Source: G963555815 sp965249615 [NCBI: bacterium] (GTDB lineage: Bacteria; UBA8248; JACPRG01). From it: a DNA stretch of 64,000 nucleotides. Below the pieces are notes generated by a model, which searched no databases, was not told where the DNA came from, and was given only the letters and a program-made list of their open reading frames with translations. Positions 63,571 through 64,000 of this stretch are shown here, in pieces; positions within the stretch are counted from its first letter, which is position 1; every line of letters starts with the position of its first letter. Location of the stretch: positions 186,001 through 250,000 of the forward strand of contig CBDFMI010000006.1 of NCBI GenBank assembly GCA_965249615.1, written 5' to 3'. The position numbers and the translations under genes are program-made.

Positions 63571-64000
63571 ATGCTGAAGGAGGAGATCTCCGTCGAAACA
63601 TCAGAGGTCAGAGACGATGAGGTCCTGGAACGGTTTCGGCCGGGCGAGGTCGAGGTCTTCGACGAAGTGGTCCGCCGCTACCAGACCCCCCTCTATAACC
63701 TTCTCTATGGGATGTGCCGGGATGAGGACAAGGCCCGGGATCACCTTCAGGAGACCTTCCTTCGGGCCTTTCGAGGACTGAAGAATTTCAGGGGCGAGGC
63801 GAAGCTCGGGACCTGGCTTTCCCGGATCGCCGTGAACACCTTCCTGAAGCGCCGGGAGAGGGAACGTGAGGTGCCCGTCGATCCTTCAACGCTGGAGGAG
63901 TTCTGGCAGGATGTCGAAACACACCCGTATCCCCCGGACCCGGGTGAGCTCCTTTTGCAAAAGGAGGGGAGACAGAAAACCCTTGAAGCCATCGGCCGAT
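63571..64000 (+). CDS. ECF sigma factor (partial, runs off the window)
   Basis: The ATG at 63571 (a GTG three bases earlier is also in frame) opens about 143 codons. Region 2 is visible: VEVFDEVVRRYQTPLYNLLYGMCRDEDKARDHLQETFLRAFRGLKNF, with the core-binding and -10 recognition stretch GEAKLGTWLSRIAVNTFLKRRER. Region 4 lies beyond base 64000. ECF factors recognise GAA-type -35 and GTC-type -10 elements, so it is a candidate for the three promoters near 50 kb. Confidence 0.88.
   Translation, partial: MLKEEISVETSEVRDDEVLERFRPGEVEVFDEVVRRYQTPLYNLLYGMCRDEDKARDHLQETFLRAFRGLKNFRGEAKLGTWLSRIAVNTFLKRREREREVPVDPSTLEEFWQDVETHPYPPDPGELLLQKEGRQKTLEAIGR

Overview
The window reads as a chromosomal segment of a GC-rich, Gram-negative, non-model bacterium. 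Support for a Gram-negative envelope comes from lipid-linked polysaccharide genes, two heptosyltransferase-like GT9 enzymes, an outer-membrane beta-barrel protein and lipoproteins with lipoboxes. A selenocysteine tRNA, separate b and b' ATP synthase subunits and long runs of same-strand genes fit deep-branching lineages such as Methylomirabilota or Desulfobacterota, but the phylum cannot be fixed from sequence reading alone.

Region 1 (1-15.1 kb) is a surface polysaccharide locus. Nine minus-strand genes run from an asparagine synthetase through a WecA-type initiating transferase fused to a CapD-like nucleotide-binding module, an O-antigen ligase-like protein (frameshifted in an 11-base homopolymer), a dolichol-phosphate-mannose-synthase-like GT2, two GT9 and two GT4 glycosyltransferases and a Wzx-like flippase. 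A divergent GT39 transferase with extra Ig-like and dockerin/EF-hand-like segments and a DegT sugar aminotransferase follow.

Region 2 (15.2-20 kb) starts with tRNA-Val and tRNA-Asp behind a clear sigma70-type promoter and holds two orphan genes. It then carries a 2.7 kb A/T-richer cassette lying exactly between two 275 bp direct repeats. The cassette encodes an asparagine-synthetase-like enzyme with a degenerate N-terminus, an 81-residue Lys/Pro-rich peptide and a PqqD-like RiPP recognition protein. It looks like a minimal, lasso-related but protease-less RiPP system inserted beside an fmdB-type zinc ribbon gene, and is the most interesting object in the window.

Region 3 (20-34.7 kb) holds a branched-chain aminotransferase, a Zn/Mn ABC transporter operon, a CgeB-like glycosyltransferase, a GNAT enzyme, an orphan PhnD-like binding protein next to a large PAS/GAF histidine kinase and a response regulator, a cupredoxin-like protein plus multispanning membrane protein pair, and a large lipoprotein that I do not recognise.

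Region 4 (34.7-48.9 kb) contains core metabolism (glycerate 2-kinase, enolase, a nitrilase-family amidase), an ATP synthase operon (b', b, delta, alpha, gamma, beta, epsilon; no a or c subunit), a selenium-type LysR regulator, a TIGR04283-type glycosyltransferase, tRNA-Sec, an outer-membrane protein and a PEGA-like lipoprotein.

Region 5 (48.9-64 kb) begins with a CopD-like protein and then three copies of a promoter motif GAATCC-N16-GTCTRA. These drive a small repeat-containing secreted protein, a cupredoxin-like protein and a short terminated transcript without an ORF. An ECF sigma factor gene at the right end is a candidate partner. Between them lie YjbQ, homoserine kinase, a low-molecular-weight phosphatase, an exported bifunctional-nuclease/PDZ protein, two MoeA-type proteins, TatA, an aminotransferase, two CBS/CNNM membrane proteins, GalU and a frameshifted PAP2 protein.
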